Below are positions 42,101 to 46,031 of a stretch of DNA of 46,031 nucleotides, in pieces (position 1 is the first letter of the stretch; every line of letters starts with the position of its first letter). The notes under the pieces were generated by a model. It was not told the origin of the DNA. It did no database searches and saw only the letters and a list, made by a program, of their open reading frames with translations. Source of the stretch: Parvularia atlantis (taxonomy: Eukaryota; Opisthokonta; Rotosphaerida). The stretch is from NCBI GenBank assembly GCA_943704415.1, contig CALSCO010002369.1, positions 1 to 46,031 of the forward strand, in the 5' to 3' direction. A program made the translations under genes and the position numbers.

Positions 42101-42253
42101 CTGCTGCTGCGCCTCGCTGTCACGCGCTGCCGCGAGTGGCGCCGGGGCGGCCGCGGCAAGTTTATCAGCCTGCCGCAGGACGACGCGGAGCAGCACTTCA
42201 GCCTGGCGCTGGACGACGTCGACGGCGACGACGGCGACAACGAGCTGCTGTGA
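39125..42253 (+). CDS. kexin/furin-like proprotein convertase (subtilase S8B)
   Basis: A signal peptide ([20 protein letters not shown]) and prodomain ([20 protein letters not shown], after intron 39284-39355) end in the Arg-rich site PLAREKR. In the catalytic domain, Asp lies in [16 protein letters not shown], His in [16 protein letters not shown], the oxyanion Asn in YVWASGNGG and Ser in [16 protein letters not shown]. The P (homoB) domain follows ([48 protein letters not shown]). A Thr/Pro-rich stalk of about 125 residues, one membrane span ([20 protein letters not shown]) and an acidic cytosolic tail complete a type I membrane protein of about 820 residues. It should cleave secretory precursors at dibasic sites in the late Golgi. 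Confidence 0.95.
40276..40295. repeat. G20 homopolymer inside a convertase intron
   Basis: Twenty consecutive G residues lie in the intron between exons ending VAFEAK and starting VGGLRIL. Homopolymer length may be unstable or misassembled. On RNA it could form a G-quadruplex near the 3' splice site. Confidence 0.9.
41675..41958. repeat. 63-bp and 12-bp tandem repeats encoding the convertase stalk
   Basis: A 63-bp unit (21 residues, [20 protein letters not shown]) occurs about 2.3 times from 41675, followed by 12-bp ACATCGCCACCR-type units encoding (TSPP)n to about 41958. The result is a mucin-like, probably O-glycosylated stalk. Confidence 0.85.
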
Positions 42254-42275
42254 TTGCCCGCATCTATACAGACGC

Positions 42276-43415
42276 TCACTCATCCGGCTCTAGCTTGCCG
42301 TTGTTCCAGCGCACGCAGTCGTCAAAGCGGACGGTCTTGCCGCCAAAGATGTCGAGCGCGCTGTGCACAGCGCGTGAGCCGGCACGCCCACCTCGGTACA
42401 CACGCGCGCACCTGCCAAAGGTGAGGTCCACGCGCCCGCCCGTCAGCCGGTCGACGAGCGCGAGGTCACCGATGCGGAACGCGCCACCGGCGTAGGTGCA
42501 CGGGATGGGCGACCACTGGCCGAGCGCTGTCGCACGGCTCAGCGGCGGCCGCGTTTCACGGCCAACTGCGCACCGACGACGAGCTCCTCGTCGATGCCGC
42601 GACAGAGCCCCTCGACGTCGGCCGCGTGGATGAGGAACTCGCTGCAGTGCTCGGCCATCGCGTGCAGCGTCTCTGCCTCCGCGGCGTGAGCCCGCCGTAG
42701 GCTGATCGCGCCAGCCGCGCACCCTGCGTGATCTCCGTGTCGGTGATCGTCTGCCACTTGTTCATCGCCACGCGCCACGTGCTGCCGACGCGCCGGCAGC
42801 TGCCACGCCACGCACGGCGTCAGCGCGCACATTGGCGCGTCTGTGGCGCACCTCAGATCCACAACCAGGCGCTCCTTGCCGACGAGCGCGCTCAGGCGCC
42901 GCAGCCGGTCCGCGTCAAAGACGGCACCCGGGAAGAGGTAGCTGGTGACGATGACCTGCACGCACGGGCGGCCGTGGTTGGTGGCCGCCGTTACTGCTGC
43001 GCGCGACGCGCCTTGGCCGCGCCGTGGTCCAGCCACTGCAGCGCGTTGGTGTCGTCGATACCGCCACCGATCTGCAGACCGCCTGAGCCGATCGTCAGCC
43101 GATGCGGGTGCTGCGGGGGAACGCGCCGCACCGGGCCACGCCTGCAGCGCCTGGCGCGCGGCGTCGTCGTTGTTGGGCCCGAGTTTGATCACATGCGCGC
43201 CGACGAGGCCGTGCTCGCGGTACAGCCGCGCAAAGTGCGCCGCGTTCTGCCTGCGCCGCGGCGCCTCAGGACGGGCAGATGCGTGCGTCGCAGGCACCGC
43301 ACTCAGCCACGAAGTTGGTGCGCAGGTCCTCCGGCGCCGCGCCGAGCGTCCCGCCCACAATCTGCTTCACGCGGCCGTCGTGCAGGTCGATGCACGGGCG
43401 GAAGCGTGTGGGCAT
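42276..43415 (-). CDS. HIS6: HIS6: ProFAR (BBM II) isomerase of histidine biosynthesis
   Basis: Eukaryotic-type HIS6 in several exons: [20 protein letters not shown], then [160 protein letters not shown]. The two catalytic Asp residues of the family fall in CIDLHDG and HAADVEG. It converts ProFAR to PRFAR, step four of histidine synthesis. Intron 42956-43011 needs a GC donor (AAG/GCGCGTC). The exact join before IPCTYAGG is ambiguous by a few residues. The ATG at 43415 is 18 nt from the divergent TFB start. Confidence 0.93.
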
Positions 43416-43433
43416 GACCGCAGATTTGCCACA
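43416..43433. promoter_or_regulatory. 18-nt divergent start-codon spacer (HIS6/TFB)
   Basis: This is the whole gap between two divergent ATGs. It contains the AT-richer CAGATTTGCCACA, a candidate initiator. Confidence 0.55.
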
Positions 43434-45358
43434 ATGGCCGCGGAGAGGTGCCGTGTGCCCCTCACGCGCCCTGTCGTCGTCTCCCTCACGCTCGGTCGGC
43501 GCGCCGTGTGCCGCAGGGTGCTCGTGCCGGTGCTGCGGCCCGTCGCGCTGCCGCTGCGCGTGCGCCGCCCGGCCACTGCCGCCGCCGCGCCCGCGCTCGT
43601 CGGCGCGCCGCGCATCGACGACGGCACGGCCCGGCCACGCGGCCCCACCTGGGACGACGAGAGCGCGGCGGCCGTGCTGCGCAGCTACCACGGGCTGCTG
43701 CGGCCGCGCGTCAAGGCCAGGCTGGCCGCCGCCGGCGCCACGAACGCCGATGAGCCGCTCCGCCGCAGCCAGAAGACGAAGCGCGACCCCGCAGCCGTGC
43801 TGGCGAGCCAGGTCGTGCGGCAGACTGCGGCCGCGAGCCTCCAGACGGCGTTCGCGCCGGGCGACGCGCGCTGGCGCCCCGAAGACATCCGCACCATGTT
43901 TGACATGCGCCGCTCGGCGCGCCCGGGCGAGTTTGAGAAGCTGCGCCACAGCTACCTCGTCGACCTGGGCGTAGCGCGTGCGTCTGCACCCCGCTGCGAT
44001 CGGCCGCCGATCGCGCTCATCCGCGCGCCCGCAGGCGACGCCGTGCGTGCGATTGGGCAACTGGCCGGCAAGAGCGTCGTCGAGCTGCTGCCGGGTGCGT
44101 CGCCTGTGTGTTCTCAGCGAGGGCAATCGCCGCTCACACTCGCGCCCGCAGGACCGGGGCTGCTCACGGCGCAGCTGCTCGACGCCGGGCCGCGGACCGT
44201 GCTCGCGCTCGAAGAAAACATGCGCTTCAAGGACCACCTGCAGGTTCGCCCACGCTCGGCCGCGTCTTGCTTGCGCGGCTGGCTGACGTGCGGGCGCGAC
44301 CAGCGGATGGCGGCCACAAGCGCCGGGCGCCTCAAATACTGCTTCGCACCGATGCGCACAGTCGGCAACGTCGACCGCACGGAGGAAGTCGTCTATGGCC
44401 ACCTGGACACGCTCAAACCGACGCCGTGGGCGAGCGGTGCGGTCGCGGCACCGCCACCTTGTCGCGGTTGCTGACCGGGCGCGCAGACGACTGCCCCGTG
44501 CTCATCACCGGCGTGCTGGTGGACCCGAACGGCGACGCGATTTTGAACCGGTGCGCACCGTGCGCGCGCCCAGCTGCCAAAAATTGCTAAACACACAGCA
44601 CTCGTCCAGGTTCATGCGCGCGAGCGTGAGCCGCACCGCGTTCTTCGCATGGGGCCGCGCACACATCGACGTGTTCGTGACCGAGTCGCTGCTGCGGGTG
44701 CGCACGGCCTGCCGGCCTGCCGGCGGTGGCGGGAGTGCCGCGGCTGACGTGCGCGGTGAGCAGCGCATGTTGACCAAGCCGGGCGACTTTCTGCGCTCGA
44801 AGCTGTCGATCATGCTTGAGGCGCTGGCCGAGCCCGTGGAGGAAGTCTTCACGGTCAGCAACAAGGTCTTTGCGCCGACGGTCAAGGCTCACGTGCGCAA
44901 ACGCACTCGCGTGCTGTGCGTGGCCTGAACCGGCTATCGCAACGCCCAGGGCAACTTCAAGTTTGTGCGCATCAGGCCCAAGGCGGTGCCGCCAGCGGGT
45001 GCGTGCATCGCGCGGCTACGCGCACGGCCGCACTGACGTCGTCGCCCATCCAGTCGACATCGACTGCCTCGAGTACGTCCAGCGGCAGCTGCTGTCGCGG
45101 CACCGCACGCCAATCTCGACGTCATCGCGGTGCGGGCCGCCTTGCTGCGCTGCCGGGCGCACGGCTGACGGCTGGGTGCGCAGGCTGCTCGGACCCGGCG
45201 GCGACACGCTCGTGCGCGCGGCTGGGCTGGTCGGGGCGCGGCTCGGGTCGGAGCTTACGGCGGAGGAGTTTGTGGCCCTCGCGGACGCGTTCAGCCGGTG
45301 GCCGCACCGCCCGCCCATCAACGACATCGAGACGAGCACGCGCGACCGCCAGACGTAG
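43434..45358 (+). CDS. mitochondrial transcription factor B / rRNA adenine dimethylase family protein
   Basis: The N-terminus is Arg-rich and presequence-like ([20 protein letters not shown]). After about 170 residues comes the KsgA/TFB core: [54 protein letters not shown], then [62 protein letters not shown]. The SAM motif I (ELLPGPG) and the acidic motif II (LALEEN) are present. The NPPY/NLPF-type catalytic motif is replaced by TGVLV, as in the divergent mitochondrial transcription factors (Mtf1, TFB2M). A role as mitochondrial transcription initiation factor is therefore more likely than rRNA methylation. Most introns are 50-65 nt, but the one after GDAILNR appears to be only 23 nt (about 44552-44574). 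Confidence 0.83.
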
Positions 45359-45478
45359 GGCCCGGCCCCTTCAAAAAAGCATGTTTGACAACCCGGCGGA
45401 GTGCACAGTCGATGAGAAACAACAAACAATCATGGGCTTCATTTTTCTTGGTGCCGCATAACGCTAGCGCGGCGCCCA

Positions 45479-46031
45479 ATGCCGCCCAAGCGCAAGAAGG
45501 GTCCGGACGACGGCGACGGCGGTGGAGGAGGGCCAGATGCCTTGCCAATGGAGGGCCAGGAGACGGAGGCGAAGCACTCGACCGTCACGATGTCCGTCCA
45601 CCGTTCGCTCGAGCACGCCGCGTGCACGTTCTGCCGCGGCTCGTCCCTCGTGCTGCAGGACGTACGTGCAAGACCGCCTCTTCGCAGAGGTGCAGCGCCA
45701 GGTCGACGCCAACGCGCGCATCGGCGTGCTCGCCGGCTGGTTTCTGAACTTGTTCCTCGCGTGGCTTCCCGACGACTACATCCACACGTCGCTGGACGCG
45801 CTCGACCAGATGTCGCGCAAGCAATGGCGTTTTGAGACCGGCACCCAGCTGGCCGTCGAGCGAGCGAACGACCGCGACATCGTCAACATCCTCCCTGTGC
45901 TGCAGCACCTGCCCTACGGCTCGCTCAAGTCGGACTCGGTGCGCCTGCTGTGCGAGCGCATCCGCGACGTCTGGATCCTCCACTGGGGCCAGCTTTGGGC
46001 GCACTACGGCGTGCGCTGGTGGGGCCAGCAG
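45479..46031 (+). CDS. unknown protein, 5' part (runs off the window)
   Basis: The ATG at 45479 begins MPPKRKKGPDDGDGGGGGPD, a basic then acidic disordered N-terminus. A 37-nt intron (45622-45658) joins SVHRSLEHAA to TYVQDRLFAEVQRQVDANAR. The open frame then reaches the window edge with GVLAGWFLNLFLAWLPDDY, QMSRKQWRFETGTQLAVERA, NDRDIVNILPVLQHLPYGSL and DVWILHWGQLWAHYGVRWW. Many Trp and Leu residues suggest a globular helical domain. I do not recognise the family. Bases 45359-45478 upstream hold nothing I can call and are presumably its promoter and the TFB 3' UTR. Confidence 0.65.

Noticed and set aside
45585-46004. Minus-strand open frame at the right edge
   Set aside because: It is antisense to the plus-strand frame, which has an ATG, a splice junction and hydrophobic blocks typical of a folded domain; the minus frame shows none.

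Overview
The window is nuclear DNA from a very GC-rich, intron-dense, gene-dense unicellular eukaryote. Almost every gene is broken by short introns (mostly 47-66 nt). These typically begin GTGCGY, carry a CTGAC/CTCAC-like branch site and end in YAG. When they are removed, interrupted domains rejoin in frame. For the twelve multi-exon genes whose exon lengths I summed, the total was an exact multiple of three. The gene set (paxillin-like LD motif, intersectin-like scaffold, ESCRT-0 STAM, TRIM-NHL, kexin/furin, ARB2/FAM172, Rab8) points to Amorphea (Amoebozoa, apusomonads or unicellular Opisthokonta). The histidine-biosynthesis enzyme HIS6 argues against an animal. I cannot name the species. 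Mitochondria are implied by METAP1D, ATP23, a mitochondrial TFB/dimethyladenosine transferase and an IDH with a presequence-like N-terminus.

Layout. 1-5 kb: a possible partial exon, then three minus-strand genes (CCCH-CUE-Smr, OTUD5, ZNF830). 5-8.4 kb: METAP1D (+) and two Rab GTPases (-; the second is Rab8). 9-13.5 kb: a Kar5/GEX1/Brambleberry nuclear-fusion protein (+), TRAPPC4 (-) and an intronless TRIM-NHL gene (-). 13.7-19.3 kb: one 28-exon minus-strand gene encoding LD motif, PH, PH, ARM repeats, PB1 and two WH2 motifs, an architecture I do not recognise. 19.7-26.7 kb: type II (Thermus-type) isocitrate dehydrogenase and an EH-EH-coiled-coil-SH3-SH3-PH endocytic scaffold (+). 26.7-31.1 kb: degenerate GNAT-like protein (-), PAP2 lipid phosphatase (+), ubiquitin-specific protease (-), NF-YB (-). 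31.2-38.5 kb: XRCC4 (+), STAM/Hse1 (-), POLD4, a small PAS protein and ARB2/FAM172 (+). 38.5-46 kb: ATP23 (-), kexin/furin convertase (+), HIS6 (-), mitochondrial TFB (+) and the 5' part of an unknown gene.

Themes. Several genes serve membrane traffic and actin (two Rabs, TRAPPC4, intersectin-like, STAM, kexin, LD-PH-ARM-PB1-WH2), ubiquitin (OTUD5, USP, TRIM), DNA maintenance (XRCC4, POLD4) and mitochondria. Genes alternate strand with tiny gaps: divergent start codons lie 8, 18, 18 and 31 nt apart, and two convergent stop codons are 5 nt apart. A notable share of introns use GC-AG instead of GT-AG donors, in several cases where conserved motifs force that reading.
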